Assembly: GCA_017462015.1 (NCBI GenBank) | Contig: JAFTRX010000083.1 | Location: 1 to 54,962 of the forward strand | DNA: 54,962 bases | Source of the DNA: Lentisphaeria bacterium | GTDB lineage: Bacteria > Verrucomicrobiota > Lentisphaeria > Victivallales > Victivallaceae | Direction of reading: 5' to 3' | Shown here: in pieces, positions 17,101 to 25,461 of the stretch | Layout of the letters: each line of letters opens with the position of its first letter | Numbering within the stretch: position 1 is the stretch's first letter | Position numbers and translations under genes: made by a program | Notes under the pieces: model-generated | What the model saw: only the letters and a program-made list of their open reading frames with translations | Told to the model about the DNA's origin: nothing | Database searches by the model: none

Positions 17101-17286
17101 AGGTAATGTCCCAAATTTTGTAAAACTCGTATGCAGAACCGACTTTGCCGCCCCCGGACGGCTGACGGCGACAGCTCCGGCATTGAGTGAATACTCAAGT
17201 GAGGAGAGTGTCTCCCCCGGAGAAACGAAGTGTTCAACTGTATAAACATGGTCGATATTGAGTGAACCGAAATTCAGTACCGGCAT
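17101..17286 (-). pseudogene. Ribokinase-family gene with internal deletion
   Basis: The ATG at 17286 has a good AGAGGAG ribosome-binding site 6 nt after the upstream stop. The first ~37 residues (LNFGSLNIDHVY, then SPGETL and EYSLNAG) match the N terminus of PfkB/ribokinase proteins. The next residues, AVAVSRPGAAKS, look like the C-terminal AxAVTRPGA motif of the same family. About 250 central residues, including the catalytic Asp region, are missing. The frame then runs without a stop into the LVIVD gene's signal peptide. Enzyme activity is not possible; the peptide could still be translated and affect expression of the next gene. Confidence 0.7.
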
Positions 17287-17292
17287 AAAAAT

Positions 17293-18561
17293 TTACTCCT
17301 CTTTATTTTTCTCTTGAGTCATCAGAAGTTTGACAATGACCGCCCCCAGCAGCAGGATGACCACTGCCAGCACGCCCCACATGGCATAGTTCATGATCTT
17401 TTCCTTCGGCAATCCGGGAGCATACGCCGCAGAAATTTCCTCCTTGCCCGGCAAGTAAAAATCGTGCGGTGCCAGAAGCAGTTTGTCTGCGTATTTTTCA
17501 ATATCATAGCTCTTTTTCGGTGCATTGCCGCCGTAATAGATTTTCAAATCTTTGCCGGAACGCGAGGCGGCAAGCAGAATTTTTTCCGGAGCTTCCCAGC
17601 TGAGAACAAGATCTTTCAGCGGTGCATCGTAACCATTGATGATGGTCAGACGCAACTTGTCGGCGCGGCAGACTTTAAGCGGTATTTTGTCCTGACCATT
17701 AAGAATTTGAAAGGCGTGCGCGTAAAGCAGCTTGTTCTTTTTATCCATATACTCCAATGTCACCGTGCGGCAGTAATATTTGTTATTTGTGGAAACTTTC
17801 AACGTTTCCAGCGGTATCCGGCAGGCATCAATGGTAATGACCGTTTTTCCATTGACATCCGCGCGCGTTTCCGGCATCACAACGGGAACCATCCGGCGTT
17901 TGGCGTCAGCTGCATTTTTTGCAACGATGTTTTTGATTAAAAACTCTTTGCGCTCAACACTTTTCATTACACTGGAACGTTTGTCTCCTGTGGTTTCGGT
18001 AAAGTACGGAATTTCTGTTGCCTCTGTGAAATTATGAATGATGATCTGCAGTTTTTTGGCTGTAATGCGTTTGAACTTCACCTCCGGAGTACCGTAGAGA
18101 TCGTCATATTTGTAAAGTTTCAACTTCTCATCTTTGCGGATAATATTGTTTTCGCTGTCAAAAAAAGTGATTGAAACCTTTTTGTCGAACCGCCGCAGAG
18201 GAGTGGAAAACGCGATGATATTGATGGCAAGTTCCTGCGGCAAAGTCAGCTCGATCTCTGCCAGATTCTGTTTGTCATCGCGCTTGAAGCCGGTGATTTT
18301 TCCGGAATAACTTTGACCTGCATATTCCACGATGTCACAGACCGCAAAAGGAACGGTATTGCCGTCACTGTCGGTGATAAGGATATTGGAGTAATCCGCG
18401 TTGGTATTTTTATACAGCGTATTGTCGAAGCGGATCGCCAGTGTCTCCGCTGGTGTGCCGCCGGACTTCGCACTGCGGACAAATTTATACTCGTTGAGCG
18501 CGTCACCGGCAAACGCGGCACACGCCAGCAACAGCAATGTTGGCAATAATGATTTTTTCAT
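17293..18561 (-). CDS. DUF3999-like exported membrane-anchored protein
   Basis: A 422-aa protein with a signal peptide (cleavage after AFAG near residue 19), a large extracytoplasmic beta-rich domain, one C-terminal membrane helix (about 393-415) and a short charged tail. Size, topology and its place directly after a DUF2339 gene match DUF3999 proteins, but sequence motifs are too weak for certainty. Its ATG overlaps the DUF2339 stop by 4 nt (ATGA), so the two are translationally coupled. A joint envelope function is likely but undefined. Confidence 0.72.
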   Translation of the reverse strand: MKKSLLPTLLLLACAAFAGDALNEYKFVRSAKSGGTPAETLAIRFDNTLYKNTNADYSNILITDSDGNTVPFAVCDIVEYAGQSYSGKITGFKRDDKQNLAEIELTLPQELAINIIAFSTPLRRFDKKVSITFFDSENNIIRKDEKLKLYKYDDLYGTPEVKFKRITAKKLQIIIHNFTEATEIPYFTETTGDKRSSVMKSVERKEFLIKNIVAKNAADAKRRMVPVVMPETRADVNGKTVITIDACRIPLETLKVSTNNKYYCRTVTLEYMDKKNKLLYAHAFQILNGQDKIPLKVCRADKLRLTIINGYDAPLKDLVLSWEAPEKILLAASRSGKDLKIYYGGNAPKKSYDIEKYADKLLLAPHDFYLPGKEEISAAYAPGLPKEKIMNYAMWGVLAVVILLLGAVIVKLLMTQEKNKEE

Positions 18562-20375
18562 CTGTTTTCCTCCTCTGTTTTTCCGGCAAAACGTTTACGG
18601 AAAATTATATATGCCGCCGCTCCGCCGAGGAAAAGTATTCCGGTCAGCAAAAAAGCTATCACTTTGTGCAAGGTGTTCAATCCGGCGATATCGGCCAGAT
18701 ATATTTTCCCGGCACAGGCGGTAAACAGCAAAAATCCCGCTATCCGCAACGCTTTTATATTTTTCTTTATACCCGCAATCAGCAGCGCGCAGGCCGCGAT
18801 TGCCCACCATACTGAAAGTCCGCCGCTGCGGAAATGCTTGTACACTTCGATCGAAGTGTAAACCAGCATTGAAAAGCCGCCGAGAGCAAAAAACAGTGTT
18901 TTCATGTCATTGCACAACTTATCTTTGCGGTGCTTGAACATAATCAGTCCCGCCGCCAGCAGAGCCAGCGAAAACACTCCTCCACGGAAAAAGCGGATGA
19001 CCATGTCACCTTTGAAAATATACTGCGGCGAACACAATATCATCGCCATAAAAGCAAAGTAAAACGCGACGATTCCCAGCACCAGCAGAGTTTTGAACCG
19101 GCTCCGGGCAAACGCCAGAATCAGTGCAAATGCCAGCACTGACCAGGATGTGACGATGCCGCCGGTATTATCCAGCGCCAGCGGCACTGCACTTGCCAGT
19201 GCGGTGATGGAAGCCGCCAGAAATGCCGGAAGCAGTTTGTTTCCGCCCTGCCGCTTTTTGAAGAGCCACACCCCTTCAATCAAAGTCACTGCGGAAACGA
19301 TTACAGCAAAAGCGGCTGCGGCAAACTCTTCATACTTTTCTCCGAGCGCGTAAAAAATCATATTTATTCCCAACAGCAATGCAAACGCCGCCGACAGAAT
19401 CGGCAGCAGCCATTCGGAAAGTCCGAATTCCGTATTTTTCTTGCGGATGACCGGGATGAGCGAAAAGATGAGAAAATTGGCAAACACACATCCGGCACAA
19501 TACAAATCAGCTTTGTTTGAAAGATCATCAAACGCCGCACCTGCAAGGCCAAAGCTCAGCACAAACGCCGCTACTTCCAGACTGCGCCAGCGGTAAACCC
19601 GCGCGGCAATAAGCACACCCGCCGAAATCAGCACGATGTAGGCAAGGAAATACAGCAGATTACCACTGTTGTCTGAGAGCATTACCGGAGTGAGATATCC
19701 TCCGGCGCAGCTGATAAGCGCCACCGGCAGCTGATTGAATTTCACTGCAATCAGCATGGCAACCACTGTTGTCAACAGCATGATCGCAAATGCCATTGCC
19801 GCCGGAAGAATGTGATAAAGTTTGAATCCGGCAAAAGCCCCCATGTAAAATGTCACTACTCCAACCGATAAAACTCCCACCGCAAGAATGTGGAAACGTT
19901 TGTTCACCCCCGCAAGTCCAGTTGCCAGCAACGCACTTGCCGTGACAAAGGTCATAATAACCCGCACGGTTGGACTTACCAGATTGTTTTCGATGGAGTA
20001 TTTAAGGAAAAAGCCGACGGCACAGAGAAGAATAAGAATTCCCGCCCGGATCAGCCAGGTCGTCGCCGCCGCGTACTCTTTTGATACATTATCCCGCTGG
20101 CTTCCGTAACAGAACCAATAGGCAAATTTATCCCATAAATCAGGAGACGTTTTCTCTTTTATATCGGGGGGCGGTGTTGTAAACTGCGGTATGACCAACG
20201 GCGGCGGAGGCGCAGCCTGAAGCGGCATTTTCGGACGCGGATGAACCGGCGGAACCGGGGCGGGATTTTTCTCTTCCCCGGAACGGAGCAGCTTTTCGAT
20301 ACGGTTGAGTTTTCCGTGAAGCACAAGCGTGGAAATCAACAACAATAAAACAAGTATGATATTCAATTCAGTCAT
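18558..20375 (-). CDS. DUF2339 polytopic membrane protein
   Basis: A 605-aa protein: an N-terminal membrane helix, a proline-rich cytoplasmic linker (about 35-75), then a conserved block with WDKFAYWFCYGS and roughly 18 hydrophobic segments to the C terminus. This is the DUF2339 (putative membrane transporter-like) architecture. The ATG at 20375 is chosen because GGAGGTTTAT precedes it; an upstream ATG in the same frame has no such site. It is the first gene of an operon with the DUF3999-like gene, the ribokinase remnant and the LVIVD protein. The substrate is unknown. Confidence 0.85.
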   Translation of the reverse strand: MTELNIILVLLLLISTLVLHGKLNRIEKLLRSGEEKNPAPVPPVHPRPKMPLQAAPPPPLVIPQFTTPPPDIKEKTSPDLWDKFAYWFCYGSQRDNVSKEYAAATTWLIRAGILILLCAVGFFLKYSIENNLVSPTVRVIMTFVTASALLATGLAGVNKRFHILAVGVLSVGVVTFYMGAFAGFKLYHILPAAMAFAIMLLTTVVAMLIAVKFNQLPVALISCAGGYLTPVMLSDNSGNLLYFLAYIVLISAGVLIAARVYRWRSLEVAAFVLSFGLAGAAFDDLSNKADLYCAGCVFANFLIFSLIPVIRKKNTEFGLSEWLLPILSAAFALLLGINMIFYALGEKYEEFAAAAFAVIVSAVTLIEGVWLFKKRQGGNKLLPAFLAASITALASAVPLALDNTGGIVTSWSVLAFALILAFARSRFKTLLVLGIVAFYFAFMAMILCSPQYIFKGDMVIRFFRGGVFSLALLAAGLIMFKHRKDKLCNDMKTLFFALGGFSMLVYTSIEVYKHFRSGGLSVWWAIAACALLIAGIKKNIKALRIAGFLLFTACAGKIYLADIAGLNTLHKVIAFLLTGILFLGGAAAYIIFRKRFAGKTEEENR

Positions 20376-20472
20376 ATAAACCTCCATGATACTCTCCAAT
20401 GTTTTGTAAAAATGCAATTTGCAGTGGTGCCGATGCCGAGCAAGAGCATCAAAAGCAATTTAACGGATTTTT

Positions 20473-21090
20473 TCATTTTTCGCCTTGTTGTTTTCTTTTT
20501 TCGGAACGGATGCGGTAAAGCCTTTCGGTAAAGCCGCCATCTTTTTCAAAATCGGCGGCAAGACGGGATATTTGTCTTGCCAGCAGAAATGTTTCCTGAT
20601 TGATCAAGCAAATCATCGTATTGGCGGCGACCTCCTGCTTAACGGCGTTTTTGTCGGACTGGTCAGACTTGTCCGACAGGTCGGACACCAAACACGCCAT
20701 AAGCTGTCGGAGCTGTGTCAAGTTTTCCGGGCGGGCTTGTCTTACTGTTTGTGCTTGGGCGGATTGGGCATTCCAGAGCGGCAAATTGCGCTGGCGCAAA
20801 AAGGAGCGGTAATCTTCGAGCAGTTCTTCCTGCGAAGCTTTTGCGACATTGGTCAATTTGAGTTCCGTTTTTTTACTGGCGGCACTGGCTTCGGAGCCTT
20901 CCACAATATTTGCCACGCCTGATCGCGCCGCCTGAACCATCTGATCAAAAGTCCGGTCTTTGCGATTAAAATAATGTTCGCAAAAAGCGGCAGTTGCATC
21001 ATAAATCAAAAGTCCGAGCTTGTAGGTAACAAGTTTACCGTATCCGCCGTGCGGAGGGATCAAATGCTCTGAAATATCATTGTTTCTCAT
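20473..21090 (-). CDS. Four-helix-bundle (S23/IVS-type) protein
   Basis: A 205-aa protein with the four-helix-bundle signature: YKLGLLIYDATAAFCEHYF, then DQMVQAARSGVANIVEGS (about residues 45-62), helical EELLEDYRSFL, and a suffix ending in a conserved-looking FTERLYRIR segment. Homologues occur in 23S rRNA intervening sequences and as free-standing genes; function is unknown. A four-unit 9-nt array inserts SDLSDKSDQSDK at about residues 135-146. The start at 21090 is fixed by AGGAGGG and overlaps the upstream stop by 4 nt. Confidence 0.85.
   Translation of the reverse strand: MRNNDISEHLIPPHGGYGKLVTYKLGLLIYDATAAFCEHYFNRKDRTFDQMVQAARSGVANIVEGSEASAASKKTELKLTNVAKASQEELLEDYRSFLRQRNLPLWNAQSAQAQTVRQARPENLTQLRQLMACLVSDLSDKSDQSDKNAVKQEVAANTMICLINQETFLLARQISRLAADFEKDGGFTERLYRIRSEKRKQQGEK
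20653..20688. repeat. Four in-frame 9-mers GTCNGACNN within a gene
   Basis: Consecutive units GTCGGACTG, GTCAGACTT, GTCCGACAG and GTCGGACAC encode an SD-rich tract on the minus strand. The array resembles the noncoding one at 11228-11263. Confidence 0.8.
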
Positions 21091-22373
21091 TTTCCCTCCT
21101 CGCTTTTTCCCCACGGGATGAAGAAGATATGACCGCCGCCATCGTGTTTTTCCAGTAATCTCCAGCAGAATGACCAGCTGCTGCCTTTTGATGTTTCCAT
21201 GATCTTGATAAAGGGGAAGAATTCCCACTTTACATCACCTTTGAAGCGGTGATAGGAGAAGAGTTTATACAGCAGAGAAAAGCGGCGGGAATGTTTGTTT
21301 TTTGCGTTGCGGAAGAGCGCGCCGCCCAACACCCGGTGGTCAAAGGAGTCTTTGCCACATTCAGCATACCACAGCGCCCCGAAAGGCAGCACTTCAGTCG
21401 TGGATTTTTGGGTTTCTTTGTGCAATGTGTAATCAAACACCAGCGGAGAGAGTATTTGTATCCGCTTTTTATCAAACGCCGTTGTAAATCCGCTGCCCTG
21501 CCATGAGGAATCAAAGTTCGAATAGGAAAACAGGAAAAACGGCGCACTTGCACGCTTGTTGAATCCGTAATAACCCAACGGCCACAGCCAGAATTCCCGG
21601 TGGTGTTTACCCGCATTAACATCGAAAAACGGATAAAAAACGTGATGTCTTCCCTCTGAATAGTGGTACAGCACCATGGCGATGTTCAGCATTCTCAACT
21701 CATTATACCTGGTGCGGAACGAAAACAGCGGTGTCAGCAGCTCTTTCCCCTCTTTATCCGTAGTGAAAAAAGCAAGCGGCAGAACAAAGTATGAATCTTT
21801 TTCCCGTTCCTGGTCATTGTAATGCACAAAATTCAGCAGATAGACCCACTTCTTTCCCTTCCCGTAAAACGGAAGCACCAGAAACGTCTCATTATCTTTG
21901 TAAACATTGACCGCCCAGAGGACATTCTTTCTTTCGTCCCGGTAGAAAAACGGCAGAACAGCATAATGTTGATTATTGCTCCACCACGATGCCGGAAATA
22001 CCCACAGAAAATCACGTCCCTTTACAAACAGCGGGAGCAAACCGGAATATTTTTCGCGCTCCCAGAAAAATGTTCCCAGCCAGCCTTCTTTGGAGTTGAA
22101 GGCGCACAGCGGCCACAAAACACCGTGTTCATCATTATCTTTGTGATAAAACGGTCGTACCGCAAAGCCCCGGTTGTCGATGTCGATCAGAGGAAAAAGT
22201 ATGGAACGGTTCACCCCTTCCTGATAATACAGCGGAAAAAGGTTGACCCCGTCCCGGTAAAATTTACTGCCGGCAAACGGCGAGTTGCGCACCATCCGCT
22301 CCCCGCTTACACAACCGGCAAGGAGCAGTGCGCAAAACGCCGCCAGGAAAAGTGATGATGATCTCTTTTTCAC
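21087..22373 (-). CDS. Lipoprotein with many aromatic PL/PF repeats
   Basis: A 428-aa lipoprotein. The GTG at 22373 overlaps the upstream stop as GTGA and starts a lipoprotein signal (AAFCALLLAGC, lipidated Cys at about 21). The mature chain holds at least twelve repeats of a hydrophobic-hydrophobic-Pro-(Leu/Phe)-aromatic motif, such as LFPLYY, VRPFYH, LWPLCA, LLPLFV, VLPFFY, VLPLAF and FYPFFD. They are spaced mostly 12-25 residues apart. This suggests repeated beta-hairpins, either a surface beta-structure or an outer-membrane-associated sheet. I do not recognise the family. It is coupled on both sides to its neighbours. Confidence 0.8.
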   Translation of the reverse strand: MKKRSSSLFLAAFCALLLAGCVSGERMVRNSPFAGSKFYRDGVNLFPLYYQEGVNRSILFPLIDIDNRGFAVRPFYHKDNDEHGVLWPLCAFNSKEGWLGTFFWEREKYSGLLPLFVKGRDFLWVFPASWWSNNQHYAVLPFFYRDERKNVLWAVNVYKDNETFLVLPFYGKGKKWVYLLNFVHYNDQEREKDSYFVLPLAFFTTDKEGKELLTPLFSFRTRYNELRMLNIAMVLYHYSEGRHHVFYPFFDVNAGKHHREFWLWPLGYYGFNKRASAPFFLFSYSNFDSSWQGSGFTTAFDKKRIQILSPLVFDYTLHKETQKSTTEVLPFGALWYAECGKDSFDHRVLGGALFRNAKNKHSRRFSLLYKLFSYHRFKGDVKWEFFPFIKIMETSKGSSWSFCWRLLEKHDGGGHIFFIPWGKSEEGK

Positions 22374-23095
22374 AGCCGGGCATTTTCCAAAACGGTACGC
22401 CCCTCTTTGGTACCGGCAAGCCCCGGAATCAAATCTGTGAGCAAATCGGTACAACTGCTGTAATTCCGGGAAAGATTGTGTCCGCGAACCGAACCGTCGG
22501 CATAAAGGATGTTGACATATTTGTCATGATAATCGGAGTACTCTATTAAGATCGGTGTTTCACCGCCTGCAGCTCCGTTAATCAATCCTTTGCCCAGGTA
22601 AATATATTTCTTTTTTGATGACGGACAGGCATAGACATATTCATCAGTCAAATATTCATTCTTTTTGAGCGCGTGCAGATCAGCCGGGAACTTTTCGCGG
22701 TTATCGCAGGCATACATCATGATAGCACTGCCGATTTGTTTCATATTGGAAATACAGCTTGAACGTCTGGCGCGTTCACGGGCGTCACCGAGAGCACTGA
22801 AGATAAAAACAAATACGATGCCAAACAGTGCAAGCACAGAGCCAACGATAATAAGAACAATGGTCAGTACATTACTCTTTTTAGGGGGATATCCCACAGG
22901 AGGAACTCCGGGAGGATACGAACCATACTGCTGTTGGGGATACGGCTGAACCATCTGAGGCTGAAGTTGTTGAGCAGCTTGCAGATTTTCACAAACAAAC
23001 TGCTGTTTGCACACGCTGCACTCCAGAGTCATGCCCTGGTATTCGTCTGGAAGTTCCGGATATTCCTGTTTGCAATGCGGACAAATCGATTTCAT
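22370..23095 (-). CDS. Zinc-ribbon fused to a pseudopilin-like H-X9-DG domain
   Basis: A 241-aa protein. An N-terminal zinc ribbon (CPHC at 5-8, CSVC at about 26-29) is followed by a Gln/Pro-rich linker (about 40-75) and one membrane helix (about 78-100). The next segment, ARERARRSSCISNMKQIGSA, is typical of the region right after the pilin helix in PVC pseudopilins, and the C-terminal half contains H-DKYVNILYA-DG (an H-X9-DG motif). The FTLIELL prepilin peptidase site is absent, so the domain is probably anchored by the uncleaved helix with the ribbon in the cytoplasm. It is the first gene of a three-gene coupled operon; AGGAGCTG precedes the ATG. Confidence 0.82.
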   Translation of the reverse strand: MKSICPHCKQEYPELPDEYQGMTLECSVCKQQFVCENLQAAQQLQPQMVQPYPQQQYGSYPPGVPPVGYPPKKSNVLTIVLIIVGSVLALFGIVFVFIFSALGDARERARRSSCISNMKQIGSAIMMYACDNREKFPADLHALKKNEYLTDEYVYACPSSKKKYIYLGKGLINGAAGGETPILIEYSDYHDKYVNILYADGSVRGHNLSRNYSSCTDLLTDLIPGLAGTKEGRTVLENARL

Positions 23096-23253
23096 CTTTT
23101 CAGCTCCTTATTTATTCGTGGTTGAATGTTCCGTGTTTAATCTACCATTACAAATTTGAATATCAAGTGGATCACAGAAAAATTTTTTAAAAATATCATC
23201 GCCGTCTTTTATGAGACAGCTGTTTTTATCTGAGGAAAATTGAGTATCCGCGG

Positions 23254-23282
23254 TTGACATCTTGTCATTATGGGGTTATTTT
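23254..23282 (+). promoter_or_regulatory. Promoter of tRNA-Pro
   Basis: TTGACA (23254-23259) and TATTTT (23277-23282) are spaced 17 bp apart, 15 bp before the tRNA. Confidence 0.7.
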
Positions 23283-23297
23283 ATATAAAATGAATAT

Positions 23298-23375
23298 CGG
23301 GACATAGCGCAGTCTGGCCAGCGCGTCTGCTTTGGGAGCAGAAAGTCGCGGGTTCGAATCCCGCTGTCCCGACCA
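23298..23375 (+). tRNA. tRNA-Pro (anticodon TGG)
   Basis: 78 nt with encoded CCA. The acceptor CGGGACA pairs with TGTCCCG, the anticodon stem TCTGC/GCAGA encloses TTTGGGA (anticodon TGG), and the T-arm is GCGGG-TTCGAAT-CCCGC. The region downstream carries a hipBA-type pair, so the tRNA may mark an integration site. Confidence 0.96.
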
Positions 23376-23757
23376 TTTTTATTCATTGAACATCAAGATG
23401 TCAGGCAAGAAAATCCACTTGCACAATTCTCATCTTTTGTGATGCAAAATACAAAAATCAAGCATAAAACAACACAAAAAGTGACACAAGGTTTCCAACC
23501 GACAAACACCGATTTACCCCATTCATTGTGTGCTATGTGATTTGCAACAGGATGCAAACGACACCGACATCGCAAATCATGTTGATTTTTTAAGAAACAG
23601 TGTTAAAAGCATTGGTTTAAAAGTGCCCCCGGCGAAACGAATTGCTATGTTCAGGAGATTTCAGATTTTATCCAATTGACTGAGGCGGAAAGAAAAAAAT
23701 TGCAAAGCAGTGATTGGATATACTGAACCGTATCTTCGGAATATTTTGTATTCAATC
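23376..23757. other. Gene-poor stretch between tRNA-Pro and hipB
   Basis: About 380 bp with lower GC than its surroundings and no supported gene. One short frame near 23624-23725 ends in QLTEAERKKLQSSDWIY and has no recognisable start, so it may be a decayed coding remnant. No integrase, direct repeat of the tRNA 3' end or inverted repeat was found. Confidence 0.5.
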
Positions 23758-23785
23758 TTGAATTATAGTCATTTTGCTGTATATT
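23758..23785 (+). promoter_or_regulatory. Putative promoter of hipBA
   Basis: TTGAAT (23758-23763) and TATATT (23780-23785) are spaced 16 bp. The -10 region is a run of alternating TA that could also hold the autoregulatory site expected for a HipB-like repressor. Confidence 0.5.
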
Positions 23786-23818
23786 ATATATTGAAAACAA
23801 CAGATAAGGGATAGCATA

Positions 23819-24121
23819 ATGACCGATATTCTTTTAATTACCCCCGCTGATGTGATGCAGAGAACGGCACAACGTGCCAAAGCATTGCGTTTAGAGCAGA
23901 ATATCACCCAGCAGGAGCTTGCCGACAAGGTCGGTATTGCTGTCGGTACAGTCAAGCGTTTTGAGAAGACCGGCGAAATCCAGTTCAATCATCTGCTCCG
24001 CATTGCTCTGGTACTTGGCAAACTCGACGACTTCAGCAATATCTTTGCAGTCGATGATCTCCCGGTTTCGCTCTATGATCTCAAAGCTGAAAAGGTTCGG
24101 CAGAGAGCGAGGAAAAAATGA
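23819..24121 (+). CDS. hipB: HipB-like XRE-family antitoxin
   Basis: A 100-aa DNA-binding protein with an XRE helix-turn-helix (about residues 20-75; LRLEQNITQQELADKVGIAV then GTVKRFE). In HipBA-type modules this protein neutralises the HipA kinase and represses its own operon. The stop overlaps the hipA ATG by 4 nt (ATGA), the usual coupling. AAGGG precedes the ATG. Assignment as antitoxin rests on domain type and gene order. Confidence 0.88.
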   Translation: MTDILLITPADVMQRTAQRAKALRLEQNITQQELADKVGIAVGTVKRFEKTGEIQFNHLLRIALVLGKLDDFSNIFAVDDLPVSLYDLKAEKVRQRARKK

Positions 24122-25269
24122 AACTCAAAGTCTTTTTGAATATGTACGGCATCCGTCAGGAAGTCGGGCTGCTGCTTCAAGACAAGCAACGTATCTTCTT
24201 TGAATATGCTCCAGGCTTTTTGAAGAGCGGTATAGAGTTGTCTCCTTTCAAGCTGCCTTTGAAAGCCGGAGTGTTTGAAGAAAAATCATATCTCTTTGAT
24301 GGGCTTTTCGGTCTTTTCAACGACAGTCTGCCTGATGGGTGGGGGTGTCTGCTCCTTGATCGCAAACTCCGTAAGCTGGGCAAGTCTTATGCAGAAATAA
24401 CTCCCATTGATCGACTTTCACTCATCGGTGTTGATCCCATGGGAGCTTTGGAATACGAACCGGCAGCAGAGGATTCTGACTTTTATGGAGATATTGAACT
24501 TGATTCACTCTCAGGGGAGGTTGACCGGATTATTGACGGCGAAGAAAGCACCGTTCTTGATGAACTGCTGAAACTCAATGGTTCCTCCGGTGGAGCCCGT
24601 CCCAAGATAGTTGCCTGTGTTTCAAGCGACCGCAAACAGATCATTCATGGCGGAAAGAGTGTCCCTGACGGTTTTACTCCGTGGATCATCAAGTTTTCAG
24701 AAAAGCACGATCCGCAGACTTCCGGAGAGTTGGAATACCGCTACTCTCTGGCGGCGAAGGCTGCTGGAATCACCATGCCGGAAACGCATTTGTTTCCCTT
24801 GAAAGACGGACGGGGGTGTTTTGGAGTTCAGAGATTTGATCGTACTCCTGAAGGCAAAGTCCATACCCATACCGCCTGTGGATTGCTTCATGCGTCGCAT
24901 CGCTTTGCTTCACTTGATTATGAAAATCTGTTGAAGCTCACCTGGATTCTGACCAGAAACCATGCCGATGTGGTGGAAATGGTACGCCGGATGATTTTCA
25001 ATGTCAAAAGCTGCAATAAGGATGATCACAGCAAGAACTTTTCATTCCTGCTGAACTCCCGGTACCAGTGGCAGCTTGCTCCTGCCTACGACCTCACACC
25101 AAGTGCCGGTATCAACGGCGAACAAACCTGTATGGTCAACGGCAAGGGATGCAATATCACCGATGCTGACTTGATCAAAACTGCGGGAAGTGCCAGCGTT
25201 TCAGAAGCAGAAACCAAAGCCCTGATCGAACAGGTAAATGCCGCTTTACAACAATACAATATTTGCTGA
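24118..25269 (+). CDS. hipA: HipA-like serine/threonine kinase toxin
   Basis: A 383-aa HipA-family kinase. The N-terminal subdomain carries PLKAGVF and the FNDSLPDGWG block (about 67-76). The ATP-binding SSGGARPK lies at 156-163. The catalytic loop NKDDHSKNFSF (300-310) and the metal-binding PAYDLTPS (322-329) are intact, so it should be active. Family members phosphorylate targets such as glutamyl-tRNA synthetase and induce dormancy; the target here is unknown. It is somewhat shorter than E. coli HipA (440 aa). A fragment of an AraC-type gene follows within a few bases of the stop, suggesting insertion beside or into an older gene. Confidence 0.88.
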   Translation: MKLKVFLNMYGIRQEVGLLLQDKQRIFFEYAPGFLKSGIELSPFKLPLKAGVFEEKSYLFDGLFGLFNDSLPDGWGCLLLDRKLRKLGKSYAEITPIDRLSLIGVDPMGALEYEPAAEDSDFYGDIELDSLSGEVDRIIDGEESTVLDELLKLNGSSGGARPKIVACVSSDRKQIIHGGKSVPDGFTPWIIKFSEKHDPQTSGELEYRYSLAAKAAGITMPETHLFPLKDGRGCFGVQRFDRTPEGKVHTHTACGLLHASHRFASLDYENLLKLTWILTRNHADVVEMVRRMIFNVKSCNKDDHSKNFSFLLNSRYQWQLAPAYDLTPSAGINGEQTCMVNGKGCNITDADLIKTAGSASVSEAETKALIEQVNAALQQYNIC

Positions 25270-25279
25270 AATTTTATTT

Positions 25280-25444
25280 AATGAGTTTGGAGCAGCGATC
25301 GCTTTACTTAAATACAGTGATTGGAGCATAACAGAAATTGCCGGACTGTGCGGATTTTCTATTGCGGGTCATTTTGCAACATTATTCAAACACAAATATT
25401 CGCACACGCCCAGCGATATAAGAAAAAATTCTGCCATGAAATAA
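25280..25444 (+). pseudogene. AraC-family C-terminal fragment
   Basis: About 54 residues match the end of an AraC/XylS DNA-binding domain: AIALLKYSDWSITEIAGLCG, then FSIAGHFATLFKHKY and the HTPSDIRKN end. The first helix-turn-helix and the ligand-binding domain are absent, and there is no start of its own. It lies 10 bp after hipA and appears to be the remnant of a regulator cut off by the acquisition of hipBA. Confidence 0.75.
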
Positions 25445-25461
25445 ATTACTATTCCAAGGCG

